The position numbers and the translations under genes are program-made. Under the pieces are notes generated by a model. That model saw nothing but the letters and a program-made list of their open reading frames with translations. It was not told the origin of the DNA and made no database searches. DNA of 64,000 bases from Epichloe hybrida (taxonomy: Eukaryota > Ascomycota > Sordariomycetes > Hypocreales > Clavicipitaceae), in contig JAFEKR010000027.1 of the NCBI GenBank assembly GCA_019022495.1, forward strand, positions 186,001 to 250,000. Reading direction: 5' to 3'. Positions 1 through 11,941 of this stretch are shown in pieces. Numbering within the stretch: position 1 is the first letter of the stretch; each line of letters begins with the position of its first letter.

Positions 1-1382
1 CTCGTCACAGACTTCAGGTGCCTCTTTTTTTTTCCTTTTTTTTTTTGGCCTCGCGCCGTTGTACTTCACGCACGAATCACTCATGCCCGCACCGGTCTGC
101 GTCAGAGATAGGAGCGCCCTTGCGGTGAGTCGTGACCATAACTACTGCCCTCCCGACGCGACATGTTCAATGGAGCGAAGTCTTCCCCTTGCACGTTTTC
201 GCTTCAGAAATGCACTTCGTGTCCGACCTGGGTGAACAGCGCACCTCGGGGCCAAACTGTGGAGGCGTCACGATGACCCGGCTACAAGTTGAGCTGAAGA
301 AATTCTCCGACACATGTACCCCAGTGTGCAATCGCTCATGCATGCTTCGTCTTTTCCCATGCATAATGCAGCAAGAGTGAGGTGAAGGCTCCCGGCACAT
401 CATGAATCTAGGTGTTTCTCGGAAGTTTCGTAGTTTCCCCCACGTGTGTTGGACTCGTGCTAGTGCATGGCTTTTCTCCCGCGAGGCATGAAAAAAAAAA
501 AAAAAAGCACGCGCAAACTAGACTTTGTTTCTGATGGTAGAGGTTCACGAATCACAGGTCGCAACTCGATGCCAAACCTGCTGACGACAAGCATTTCAAG
601 CAAACATTCTCGCGTCGTCGTTAGCAGGTCGCACCTCGAATGTTTCTGCTTCATTTTTACACGCGCATTCATCAGTCGCGGAGACCTAATACTTGTGAAG
701 AATTTTTTTTTCTGAGCGCGTAGCGTATTTCCCAGAACACACACGCCGTGTCATTGTGTTGACGTTTCCAGTCTCGGGCGCCGCGAAGCGAGTTGTGGCA
801 TGAAACACAACAGCCCGACATGAATCTAAACAACCAGCATCAAGCGTTTCCCCCATTTCACAACTGACTGACGGTGAGGCAAGGGCGGCAAAAGCCTACA
901 CGACCCGTTGCTTGTAAAGCCAAAGATCGACGATGCTACATGCTTTATATGATGCACTCGGCCCACTGAATTCTCAAACCCCGATTCCACATTGCAAACA
1001 TTCACAAAATCAGGCGCCGTCTGGTCATGACATGGCTCAAGTCCCATGAAATACCGAGACATTTGCAGTCCTGCCTGTATAATCCCGCGTGCTGGCACCG
1101 CGTCTCCATGCAGGCTGCATCTTTGTAGCCGACGGCTCTTTTTTCAATATCTTGACACGGATTCCCAATGGCAGCATGGGCATCAGATGCCGGCGCAGGA
1201 CGGTGAATCCATCTCTAAACACACAAAGTCACCAGCAGTAGGTACTGTGCAGGGTCGGATAGAAGTCAGGCTCTATTGTTGAAATATATGCGAAAGTGAG
1301 CATCAGCTCCTCATGCTAGGTATCATAATATGTGGAATATCATCAGTCGTGCAAAATCAAGCAGAAATAAGAACCGCAGTTC
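1..1382. other. Intergenic, no gene seen
   Basis: Only short unsupported reading frames under 95 codons. It contains poly(T) runs near 25-47, a poly(A) run near 490-506 and a T run near 702-710. It lies downstream of the permease gene, so its right end should hold that gene's 3' untranslated region. Confidence 0.6.
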
Positions 1383-3270
1383 CTATGATTCAAGAGATTC
1401 GTACTTTTGCTCGGCGCGCTCGAAAGCCCTGTGCAGGGGAATTTCGGCCAGAGCAACAATCCTTGTCTTTTTGGCGAATTTCCAAACAAGATATGCGGTC
1501 ATGACGAGAGGAATGTCACTATGAGCGACGTCAGTCGAAGTGAGAGAGAATGGCGAGAGGATGACAAGCTTACAGGTACGCGGAGACGAAAGTGCTGGCG
1601 CTCCAGTTTCCCCTGGTGAAGACAGTGAAGCCGCTGGTCAAGATGATGGTGGCGCACATGACGAGTGCAAAGTACGAGCTGTGCACTGCACGCAGCCAGC
1701 GTTAGAAAAGTATTTTCGTGACGGGGCGGGCCAGTTGCGGCGGGATAAAACAAAAGAAGCACCTACAAGTCCATGAATTCCACCAGGGAAGACGCGCGAG
1801 TGGAATGGCCTGCTTCTCCATCGCCAGCCGCAACCGGATGTGGTTGACGAGGATGGAGACCCACGAGACCAGCACGCCGGCCGACGTCAATTTGACCAGC
1901 CATTCAAAGACGGCGATGGCGTCGTTGGACAAGCTCATGAAACTCAGGAAGCTGAAGGCGATGAAGAGCAAGACACACATGTACGGCACGCCCCACGAAG
2001 TGGTCCTCAGGAAGATGCCGGGCGCCTGCTTCTTGACGGCCAAGGCATACAGGACACGGGTTCCGGCAAGGAGGCTCTGGTTGGAGGAGGACCAGGCAGA
2101 CGTGATGACGACGGCGTTGACGACGGACGAAACGGCAGGGAGGCCGGCGGCCTCGGCGGCGATGACGAATGGACTCTGGGCCGTTTTCGATCCGTCGCCC
2201 TGCAGGCGAGGGTCGTCGCTTCGAACGAGCATGCCCACGATGAGGATGGCCAGCATGTAGAACAGGATGATGCGGATGAAGACGTTCTTGCACGCGGCGG
2301 GGATGGCCTTCCTCGGGTTCCTGGTCTCGGCAGCAGCCATGGCGATGGACTCGACGCCCGCAAAGGAGAAGACGGCGCCAGTCATGACGCTCCAGTAGCC
2401 GAGGAACTTTCCCCAACCGCCCGAGGCCATGTACTCGACAAACGGGCCCGGGTCCCTCCAGTACTCAAAGTACACGGGCGGTGTGCCGGGAACACCGCCC
2501 AGGTCGATGACCAGGCCGAGGATGATGAGGAAGACGACGAGGAGGATCTTGAGCACGGCGAAGAAGAACTCGACCTCGCCAAAGATTTGGACAAACGAGA
2601 TGCCGACGATCAAGGTGAGGACGATGAAGACGACGATCCACACCGAGGGGTTCAGGTCCGTCCAGACCTGGAACAGAACGCAGATGGCGGTGATCTCGGC
2701 CGGGATGGACAGCATGTTCCCGTAGACCAGGTTCCACCCGACGGCGAACCCCCAGGCGGGATCCACGAGGAACTCGGCATGCCGCACGAAGCCGCCCGTC
2801 ACGGGGAGCAAGGCCGCGACCTCTCCCAGCGCGAACTGCACGGAGCACACGACGAGCCCGACTGTCGCGTAGCCGAGCAACGCGCCGGCCGGCCCGGCCG
2901 TGGCCACGGCGAATCCCAGACCGAGGAACAGTCCCGTTCCGACCGCGCCCGCGATGCCGAGCATGGAGAGATGTCGTTCGGCCAGGCCGCGCTTCAGATC
3001 GCGACCCTCGGTGGCCGTGACGAGGTGGCCGTCCGGGTCATCATCGTACGCGAGGGGCGGTCCCGAGGTCGTCCTCGTGACGCCGTCGGTGGGAGCCGAG
3101 GCGAAGCCGGGCGTCGTCGTCGTCGTCGTTGATGTCTGCGCATGCCCGCCTTTGTCGGGGCTGCTGTCTCTGGTAACGGCCTCGAATCCCGCCGGCATGT
3201 CGCCGCCGACTGCATCTTCTTGGTCGTTTCTGGCGCCCGTCGCGCGCGCAAGAAAGCCTTTCAACGGCAT
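1383..3270 (-). CDS. Amino-acid permease (APC superfamily, fungal YAT/AAT type)
   Basis: Plasma-membrane amino acid:proton symporter of about 583 residues. Exons are 3270-1767, 1685-1574 and 1518-1383; introns of 81 and 55 nt. A hydrophilic N-terminus of about 95 residues leads into the family signature around residues 95-115 (LKRGLAERHLSMLGIAG, then GTGLFLG), followed by roughly twelve hydrophobic segments. The AAAETRNPRKAIP motif sits in the middle loop after the fifth segment, as in yeast Gap1-type permeases. The splice joins restore WTLHSSYFALVMC and VSAYLDIPLVMTAYLVWK, which match the usual last two membrane spans, and the tail ends in a short charged cytosolic stretch with lysines. An unspliced reading would stop early in a frame that is not family-like. 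Substrate cannot be told from sequence. It stands alone, with no metabolic partner beside it. Confidence 0.9.
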
Positions 3271-5548
3271 GGCTTGGCGATGGATTGAAGAAGAGACAAG
3301 GTCTGACTGACTCGCGAGGATGAGCCAGAACTCCGGCTTCGGCTGCAGGGACGGGCAACGTATCGCGACAATTTTTTTTTGTATGTTTTTTTCCTCCCTC
3401 CTCTTGTTTAATTTTTTTTTTCCCTCGGTTTAAATTTTTTTTTTGCAATTTTTTTTTTGCCCTGCACTAGCCGCCCCATCGACGAGCCCCACTTTGGACC
3501 CTTGTCTGTGACAGCCGCCATTCGGTTGCATCCGGACCGCGCCAGCTGGAGATCTCTGAGACCCCCCACACATTGTCGTTAGTTATTACATACATGTAAA
3601 AAAGTGATGGTGTGATTTCTTTTCTGCAGTCCAGGACCCCAGATCCCTGCTCCTTGGAGCAAACGTCATGTTGTTGATGTAATCAAGGCAAATCCGCCAT
3701 CACATGTAGTACTTTTTAAAACTGCGGTCCGCTCAAGTGAAGTCGTCTTTCGGGCCTCGTACATATGAGAGAGGATATCAAACCTGGGCCTCGCTTTGAG
3801 ACAAGGGTCACCTCACGGACTTTTGCTTGGCATTTCCCCATCACCCACATGATATTTCACAAATCCTTCTCGAACACGGTCTCACTGTCAAGGGGCTGTC
3901 GCCGTTCCACGAGCATTTGGTATTGCAGGTGGCTTCACGTGGCGTAACGACCATTCTTTTCGTTCCTGACTCATGTTCCGCGACGGGGGGCTGCAGAATG
4001 CTTCGGCAGCACGTACATATAGCCAGGTTCCCGTTCTCATGCCTGGCTGGTAAAAACGGCCGGAGACTCAAACTCGCTGCAAGTCAACGTTTAGGCCTCC
4101 AAGAAGCGCGATTTCCGGATATGGTACTCGATGCGCAGATCGGTCGGTGTCCGTTCTATGTACAACCTCCGAGGGAAGTACTGCCGGACAGATCCCTGGG
4201 CGGCAGCACAGTCGAGATATTGGCTGCTTCACCAGTGTCGGTAACAACTGGCCAAAAGGCCTGAGTCTTGCAGAGTTCTCGGTGGATGAATCCTTATCAA
4301 GAAACCTGGGCAGATACCGTCAGCCAAAGAAGAGCTCCGCGCATCGACAACGTTGGAGCGAGTCAATGATTCAGAAATGAAAGGGAGGGGGGTTCCACGA
4401 CGAGCCTTGTCTCGCCAGTTGTGCGCTCCCCAACGTGGCATTTTATTCGCAGCGGCGTTCGGACCTGGCTCCGAGCTGGCCCCCCCCCCCCCTCCCCCCT
4501 GCAATTCATCAGCTTAGCATCTCTCTTGGTGGGCCAAGAAACCACGTCCTTATCGTGATGCATCAGTTGCCTCTGGAGCAACAAGTGGCCACAGCTGCTC
4601 TTTTCGTGACGAGCTCGCGTCCACTTTCTTGGTGGATTCAGATATACATAGGCTAGGCGGTGTAGAGCATGAAACAACGGAATGGACAACAAGAAAGAGT
4701 GCGTGATGCGTGATGCGTGATGCAATAACAAGGCCAAGCGGGTCCAGACGTCGAGACGAAGAGCCATCATCTTCAAAGAATGGAACAAGAGGCTTGTAGT
4801 ACTCGCAGACCCAGTTTTCGAAACTGATGTCCCTTCAACACATGATTAGTCTTGCTGGATGGAACTTCAATTCCTCCTGCCCCGACGCCTTCTGTGGCCA
4901 CCAAGTCCATGCTTTTCCCACTCCCGCCCCCAATGCTCACAAGGGTATCGATGACACGCATTCATTTTCCATGCATGTTCCATTCTTGTTCCATTCACGT
5001 TCTTCCACGCGCTCATCCGCTCACGGCCGACGGGGGCGGCCCTCGTCTCACCCACGAGTCAAGTCACGACGAAGACCATCATGCTGCGACTTGGCAGCTG
5101 AGGCATCGTGGCTGAACTCCCTTTCACAACCTGCCTTTGCCTGTCTGTCTGCGTGTCTGCGCGTGTCTGACCGGCCAATGAACTGATCGACTGACTGACT
5201 CATCCATCGCCCAACTCCGAAGACCCTGCTAGCCGCGATTCATCGACTTCACTTCGAGATTCGAAAACCAGCAGAAGAGGGGTGGGGCGGGACGGGGCGG
5301 GGCGCGACACGAGTTATCGTACGTGGAGCACGTGACTTTAGGAAGAGATGCCCCCTGATAGCAGGATGATTGAAGAGAAAAGGTTGAATTAAAGCCATCT
5401 TCCGTCATACAAACAGAAGGATAAAAGCTCATCGTTTATAGAGAGAGCAGTCCAAGTAATCGCTGTATGCTTTTTCGTGTGCGTCATCGCGTTTAGCCAC
5501 GTTCCTCTTCAGCTTCCCTAGCACGGTCATAAGCGCACGTTAATTTCG
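3271..5548. other. Intergenic, upstream of permease
   Basis: No convincing gene. It has T-rich runs at 3372-3460 just upstream of the permease start, a TACATGTA palindrome at 3591-3598, a C-rich run at 4480-4499, and an 8-bp GCGTGATG tandem triplet near 4699-4722. The short frames present (up to 145 codons) show no family features. Confidence 0.5.
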
Positions 5549-5941
5549 CGGGCAACTAAACGCGCATTCGTTAGAAGTAAATGCGCATCCGCCGCTTTTC
5601 CTAATTTGTCTTAGGAGTCCACTTACATATCTTCTTACTAAGCTTTGCGTCAAAATATAGATTATTTGGTTTTAATAAAGAGCATAGCCGCGCGGACTAG
5701 CTGTGCGCACGCCTTTCAAAGCCCCTTGCCTATTATAACAGACCCTAACAGAGGAGCATAGTTCAATGTAATTCAGTTACTATAATCTACCGACAGGGCA
5801 CCCCCGCGATAGCTTTAAATTAATAGAAAACGCGACTTTAGACGTAGGTGTGAAGAATTATAAATATCAGCCAGACTGAAAATGTGTAGGTGGGTTGTTC
5901 TTCCGGATGAGGACTAACGGCGGATGCGCGTTTATTTGCCC
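5549..5941. repeat. AT-rich island with inverted repeats, MITE-like relic
   Basis: The arm at 5549-5574 (GGGCAACTAAACGCGCATTC, then GTTAG) and the arm at 5914-5941 read on the other strand (GGGCAAATAAACGCGCATCC, then GCCGTTAG) are near-identical inverted repeats about 390 bp apart. A second direct copy of the TAAATGCGCATCCGCCG core lies at 5578-5595 inside the left arm. The interior is AT-rich with no reading frame. This arrangement of terminal plus subterminal repeats suggests a non-autonomous DNA transposon remnant. I could not define a clear target-site duplication, so the boundaries are approximate. Confidence 0.45.
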
Positions 5942-6304
5942 TCCACAACGAATAGTTATTCGTAGAGGTCCTTATTCGAGGCAGTATCGCCCGGGGTCTG
6001 GCAGGGGTCAAACGGTCATACACGACTTGGCAACATGTCAGTGCAAACCAGCAATTACCTTATTCGTCCCGCCGTCAAACGGACCCTCCGGATTGGTTGT
6101 CGAGGAGGGCTCCGTGAGGAAGTGGAAAATGAGCCCGACTGGTATAGTCCGACAACTTGTTTCTAGAAAGGTAGCGGCGGCCGCGGCAGCGGCCGTGGCC
6201 GCGTCACGCTCCGAGCATAATACATACATGTAGTATATGTCCATCCTGTTCTTTCTCCACGTCCAGATATCCTTCATCCATCTAGCGAGCAACCAGACCG
6301 CACA

Positions 6305-7168
6305 ATGCACACCGAGTCGGCCATGATGGACACATCTCGAGATACCCTCGGCGCCCGCCTTCAGCACAGACACTCAGAAGCCAGTGGCTGCTTGCCGCTG
6401 GCATCCTCCTCCAACTGTCTGTCGAGCCTTGATGACACCAGTCTCGGACATCTCAGCCCTTCCCAAGCATCGTTCGACCTCTTCAATCAGATTCTGGTGG
6501 GTTTATATCGCAGGCGAGACCGTCTTCCCGTCGCCCCAAGCTGACAAGGTTCCTTCCCGTCTCTGCAGGATCCGGAGCCAGTACTCGGAGACTATGGCCA
6601 CGTCTCTCAGGTGAGCAGCAGTGCAGGTAGCACCCCTGGAAGCGATGTCTCCGCTGCGTCAAACCCCGAGTATGCAAAAGATCAGTCGTCAGACGAGAAG
6701 GAACCAGCCGCTCGAATTGGCGAGAACCATTATCACGATGCGCTGCTCAGCGGTTTGAATGTAAGAAATACCTTGACACACACTGAGGTGGCATCATGCG
6801 TCAAGGAGGAAAAATAGTCCTCGGCGTCGTCTAGGCCTTGTGGGTCGGTGCTTTAAGCCTTTGTCCTTTTTACGCAGACTGACTTTTCTGTCTTGCAGCG
6901 CCGTCGAGCCCAAAATCGAGCCTCGCAAAGAGCTTACCGACAACGCAAAGAGCAGCGGATCAGGGATCTGGAGCAGCTCCTCCAAGAGTCGGAGGAGAGG
7001 GAAGCAGCCCTCATTCACTCCTTCTTGTTCCTGCAAGAGAAATATCGGCAGCTCTGCATAGAGAATATGGACAAGTCACAGGGCGGCGTGCCGTTTCCCG
7101 TCCAAGACATGTCACATCCTGATCCTGCTCTAGGGTCTGCTCTAGGGCCCGAATGGCCCATCATGTGA
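6305..7168 (+). CDS. Small bZIP transcription factor
   Basis: Nuclear DNA-binding protein of about 217 residues. Exons are 6305-6496, 6569-6760 and 6899-7168; both introns are phase 0. The third exon opens directly with the basic region RRRAQNRASQRAYRQRKEQR followed by IRDLEQLL and a short leucine zipper through QEKYRQL, so residues about 129-180 form the bZIP. The NRASQRAYR core is of the fungal Yap/AP-1-like type (N-x2-x-Q-R-x-[FY]-R). The N-terminal half is Ser/Asp-rich and may be regulatory. The C-terminus is short and lacks the cysteine-rich redox domain of Yap1 itself, so it is not the oxidative-stress regulator proper. A second acceptor at 6876-6877 is also in frame and would add seven residues just before the basic region. 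Confidence 0.82.
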
Positions 7169-7798
7169 CGAAGCGCGACCCGAACCGAGGGGCGTTCTTG
7201 ACCAGCAGGCTCATTGGCCACGGAGTTCCCCGTATCCACTTGGGCATGACGTGAGTGAAGCTAATTTTACCATGTATCTTGTCTATTTTGATTTTGATTT
7301 TGATTTTTTTATTTGATTTTATTTTTTTATTCTTTATTATTTGTTTCTTTTTTCCTCCCATTATTCCTCATAGCGGATGCAGCGCATTCGTTCTGATATT
7401 TTTATTTCCTAGTCTCGCCAGGCCATCGCCAGCAGGATAACCAACATCTACGCGAGGAACAGTAGGACCTAGTGCGACGCGGGCCGACCCAGCGTAGGCA
7501 AATTTTTTAGGGCGGCAGGATGCCGCAAAGTCAGAACAGATTCAGCAATGAAATAAACTTTGTGGTTGCGTTAAAATCTACGCATAGCGTGGATGTGGAC
7601 GTTACATAGGGTTGAATAAGCGCGATAGGAGCGATATGGAAGGCTGTTCTTGGCTTACAAGATTTACGAATGAATGCATCGAGTTCACAATTTGCAGCAA
7701 GCCGCAGATTGATTCTCCATTACTTCAAAATCAAGAGAGAGGCCAGCATTTCTGCATTTTCAAAAGACGTCTGTTTCTTCACACAAAGATCCGTGAAA
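7169..7798. other. Intergenic, bZIP to F-box-like gene
   Basis: Shared 3'/5' flank of two genes on the + strand. It contains an irregular TTTGAT repeat at 7275-7330 and T-rich DNA to about 7357. No reading frame with family features. Confidence 0.5.
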
Positions 7799-9138
7799 AT
7801 GAGCGCTCCTTCCTCCTTCCCGTCAACGCCAGGCGATGCCGCAGGTATGTTGATTCCCACTTGATCCCGCCTGCCTATGTAAGGCGTTTTTACAGTTCCA
7901 TTTATCCTCGAGAATGAAAAAATGAAACGGCCATGGTTTTGCTCCTTGTCCCATCCTTTGGTCGCATCGCGCGTGCCCTTGATATTTTTCACGCCGCGGC
8001 TTGAGTCTATTCTTACTTTTATGAATTAGACCATTCAAACGAGGGAGAACCAGACCGATCAAACCAAGAAGAACTAGCTCAACCAAACGGAGAAGCACTT
8101 GCCATGCATCTCGGGAGACTGCCCCCCCACGTCCGAGATGCCATACTCGGCACTGTTGCATTTCGTCGTCCTGAATTCGGCCTGGCCGCCGTCAGTCCGG
8201 ACCCGAACCGCGATCCCCTCGTCGAGAGTTCCCTCGTCCAGCCCTTTCCCCCAAGCGCCGTGCCTTCTTCGATAGGCATCATAGAGGCTCTGCCCATGTG
8301 CAACGCCTCCGCCGCGCTTCTCCAGCTGGACATACAGTCCTACTGGAATTTTCGACATGTAAACAGACGAGCTCGCCATGTCGCCTCGGTCATCTACCGA
8401 TACCTCGTCGTCGCCCAAGTGGCGAGAGATGCCACGCAAATCATGCTGCGCTGCGGGATGGCGAAGCACGTCCGGGTTATTGACCTGTTCGACGCCCTCG
8501 TGTCGCCCAGATGCAGGTTCTGCGACTACAACATCGGGGAATTCTTGTTCATGCCCCAGGTCTCGCGCTGCTGCTTCACCTGCCTGCAAAGCTCCCCTCG
8601 TCTGGACATGGTGAATATCGACAAGGTCGACTTGGGCCGGGACCAGAAGACGAAGACGTCCCTGGAGACGTTCCGCCGCTTCTTCCCCGTGATGCGTATC
8701 CTGCCCGGCAGATACTCGATGGAACAGATCAGCAACGTGACCCGGAGCCATATTGCCCCGAAATCGCTCGCCATGGAGCCTCTGGCTGTCAAGCTGGGCA
8801 TGAGGCGAGAAAAGATTGAAAGCATCGGAGATCCTCTGGGACGCTATGCGGCATCCATCCGCCTTCCGTTCTTTGACATGGTCACCTCTTATGTTCAGCG
8901 CGGCGTCTACTGCAAAGGTTGTTACTTTGCCGCGAGAAACCCGGGAGACCGGGTTTATGCCGCGCGTGCCGCCCGTCTTTATGATCGGTCCACGCGCTTG
9001 TACACTGAGCAAGGCTTCATGCGCCACTTTTGGACGTGCTCCAATGCCATGAGGCTTTGGCGCTATAGCGATAGGGGGAGGCGTGTCGTAGAGCGGACTA
9101 CGCTGGATTTGGTCCCCTATGCCATTATCAACGAATGA
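7799..9138 (+). CDS. F-box-like protein, fungal family
   Basis: About 384 residues from exons 7799-7844 and 8030-9138 (185-nt intron). The first exon, ATG through GGCGATGCCGCAG, joins in frame to a Glu/Gln/Asn-rich linker and then to the conserved body, so I prefer this start to the internal ATG at 8104. The body opens with LPPHVRDAILGTVAF, an F-box-like motif, then a conserved block FRHVNRRARHVASVIYRYL and a cysteine pair region CRFCDYNIGEFLF...CCFTCLQ near residues 164-190. Proteins of this architecture are common in Hypocreales and are thought to be substrate adaptors of SCF ubiquitin ligases, but the F-box match is weak and no substrate can be inferred. The intron is longer than its neighbours' introns, so exon 1 is the less certain part. 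Confidence 0.62.
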
Positions 9139-9361
9139 CTGGGAGACAGACGGACACTCTTGTTTGGCTTCGAGGCGAGCTGTTAAATTCTTGGCATAAC
9201 TAAAGTATTATTAAAGTAATTAAAATTTTTTTAATGGGTGGAAACTAATTATTTCTTTCACTTCTAATGGCTACTATGGATAGCCTTATTATTATATAAT
9301 ATAGATAGTCTCATTACCTTACAGTAGCATATTAGTAAGGTTATTAATTTTTATATTTTTT
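9139..9361. repeat. Very AT-rich island with short inverted ends
   Basis: About 70-80% A+T between roughly 9185 and 9375. ATGGGTGGAAA at 9234-9244 mirrors TTTTTTCTACCCAT ending at 9369, giving a 136-bp unit with imperfect inverted ends. It may be a small MITE or just a decayed insertion. No target duplication was recognised. Confidence 0.3.
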
Positions 9362-9796
9362 CTACCCATCAGTTACAAAGAAAACGAAAGGTATAGTATT
9401 ATTAATAACATAAAAATCAAGTCGATCCATGGACAGACAGGTAGGCACAAGCTCAGCTTTTGGCCGGAGCAAATTGGTTGTCCTGTCCAGCCAACTTGAA
9501 CAATGCCACGATGCGTGGTAGAAGGAGGATGAGCACCTCCTGGCTGAAATGACATTTATACTGTACCCAGAAACAACTACCGTACTGTACACCCCTCCGT
9601 ACGGGTGCGAGGTACACCCGCCGTGATGCGCCCAAGTAGCGCTTTCTCCGCCTGTTGCTCGGCCCAGAAATGTCCATCTCGGCCGCCCATCCTTGCTGGG
9701 GCTCAGCCCCTTCCGCATGTAGGCGCAGAAGTCGTCGTAGAAGGGTGTTCCGGGCCCAAACTCCCTGTTCAGCATGCTCAGGATCGAGTGATGCAT
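9362..9796 (-). pseudogene. Orphan coding-like fragment
   Basis: A reading frame whose first 50 codons look protein-like (MHHSILSMLNREFGPGTPFY, then DDFCAYMRKGLSPSKDG) and then lose that character. Only the opening looks like a real exon, perhaps the truncated end of a gene disrupted by the adjacent AT-rich island. It is in a different frame from the hydrolase that ends at 9826 and is preceded by a stop in its own frame. I do not recognise the family. It could be a chance frame. Confidence 0.22.
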
Positions 9797-9825
9797 CTCT
9801 AGCGTGGAGGCTACCCATAATCCCC

Positions 9826-11456
9826 CTACAATGTCGCATTACGAACAAAGCCGCCTTCCGAGACCAGCATTGGTGGTTTATCGCCGGGGGAGCGTCCGTT
9901 TCTGTATTTCCAAAGTCTACTAAGTTCCCTCACCTTGACGCCGCTCTTGGTGCGTCTCCTTCCCGTCACCCCGTGTACCTCTACTGGCGTCGAGATATCG
10001 CCAGTCCCGAAGCCTTCAGTCCCTAGGTAGGATATTTCAAAGGCTTCTCGAGCATTCGCCATGCTATCGCCTTCTTTGCCATATTTGACAACCTCGTCCA
10101 TAAACTCATTTTCTTCGTCAGCGCCCGTGAATTCGCCTGTCCTGGGGTCGCGTTTCAGAGGAAACATTCCACCAAGGTAGTGCTGGTTGAACTGATGGCC
10201 GCCGCTGCCAGTTGCGCGGTTGAAAAGGCGTCCCAAGAATCGTGGAAGCTGGCGACATCCCATTCTGTTTGTGGCAAAGTGCAGCACGCCCCACAGAGCT
10301 ACAAAGTCGGTCGAGTGAGCATAGTGCTCTATGTGGCCAATTGCCCTGTCCTTGGCCGCACACGATGCGCGCGATGAGGACAGAGATGCAGACGTCATCT
10401 GGCCAAGCAAAGTCGAAGGGCTTTGTCCGGCGACAATCCCCTTTCTTGCTTCCACAGGGCTGTCGGCAGGCGATAAAAAGCATGATTCGGAATAAAACGT
10501 GCTGATCGCACTCCAAGGGTCGGATACTTCAAGATCCTGAGAAGCGATGCGCCGATGAGGATTGTTGAAGTGATTTGCTGCGTTTCCAAACGTATACACT
10601 TCGAGCTTGGAAAGTAGATCTTGGGGTGTCTCTTGCAACAGCCAGTCAAGCACAAGCCCCCCTTCAATGCCTCCCTGGGAGTGCAGGATGAAGATGACTT
10701 TAGACTTGCTTGGGTCGTACAGAACATCACGGATAATTCGATAACAAATACGCACGTCGCTAGTTGCATAGGTACAGTTTCGTTGGATCAGGCATTCAAC
10801 GACGTCGAACAATATCCCTGCCGTCCTGTTATGAATGCCGAGTACAGGTCGACCAAAGGTTATCGCCAGCCTATTCAAGTTGTTCTTCATCCAGTGTTCT
10901 CTGTTGAGACGTGGTCAGCGGTAGCGCTACGACACTTCCACCAAGGGGGAAAGGAAAAGGGGGGGGGGGGGGGGCAGCTTCTGCTTCAAAATGCATACCC
11001 AGCCGCAACGCCGTTGATGAACACCCATTGCTCGTGCGTATGCTCCGGTCGCGCGTTAGCATACTTCTCGTCCGAATGGAAGGTGATCTCCTTGCTATTG
11101 AGCAGCTTGCACAGAGCCCAGTTCAAGGTCAAGAAAGCCGCCACTCCCAGAGCACTCATCCATAGCGGAAAGATTATGGCCACAGGAAGTAGCACGACGA
11201 TAAAAGTGAGCTGAAGAATGGCGAGTACAAAGTGAACTGCGACGCAAAAGATATTCTTGAAGCTCGGGTACAGTTCATCAAGCTCGTTGGACCCGCTTGG
11301 CCGGAGCGGCAGAAAGAGCCATGGCAATGCCCAGCAGTAGACGAAGAAATAATAAATGTCTCTGAGGAGAAGCTTAAAGGGAAGATCCGTGTAGCAGTAA
11401 TTGATGACTGAGGTGCCGCCAATCTGGGATTGATAAAACTCTGTCGCCGAAACCAT
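9826..11456 (-). CDS. Membrane-anchored alpha/beta-hydrolase-like protein
   Basis: About 510 residues from exons 11456-10999 and 10900-9826. The first exon carries hydrophobic spans near residues 32-48 and 70-110, predicting an anchor in an endomembrane or the plasma membrane. Splicing joins VFINGVAAG to EHWMKNNLNRLA, after which residues about 165-250 form the hydrolase core: RPVLGIHNRT, then a strand ending in the nucleophile elbow FILHSQGGIEGG, where the Ser of H-S-Q-G-G (near residue 225) is the probable nucleophile. A His in HSTDFVALWGVLHF could complete a triad. The C-terminal VRELSRLWKYRNG block is conserved-looking. The family is widespread in filamentous fungi and uncharacterised, so the substrate is unknown. 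The intron contains a 16-nt C run on the sense strand. Confidence 0.7.
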
Positions 11457-11941
11457 GGTGTCGAAGCGAAGAGACTCGGGAAGAAAATACCGCAGTCATC
11501 TCTCAAGAAAGAGGCAAGTACTGACAACAAGATGGGTAAATAACATTGGACAAACTTGCGTTACATGGCCGTGTGGTCATGGGTCGTGGCTTTCAATTTC
11601 GTGGAAAGATCAGACGCCAGGCCGATGAGCTATTCTGGCAGCCGGTCAGCTGGGCGTGACGGGTCGTGACGGGTCGTGACAGCTGGCGCGGTTGCCACGG
11701 GCTTGGCGCCTGCGCAATGGGGATTAGGCAAGGGCGGCCCGTAGCAGCTGCTTTTGGTCCGTGTGAGACGGTGTGGAACGTGATGATGATGTATTCAGTT
11801 ATCTAGGCTATCCACACATGGCGAGAAGAGGACTATTACATATATGTATGACTATGAGGGGCAAAGAGGGTCTTTTGCCCTAAATGCTGGAATGTTGGAT
11901 AATCTGAAATTTTCGCAATTAGCCGCGAAAGAGGAGGGAGA
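11457..11941. other. Intergenic, hydrolase upstream region
   Basis: Likely promoter of the hydrolase gene. It contains a short tandem GTGACGGGTC repeat near 11655-11680 and no supported reading frame. Confidence 0.5.

Noticed and set aside
1840..3132. 430-codon frame opposite the permease, rich in Asp/Gly/Glu
   Set aside because: Exact shadow of the permease coding strand. Its composition is what GC-rich membrane-protein codons give in reverse; it has no domain.
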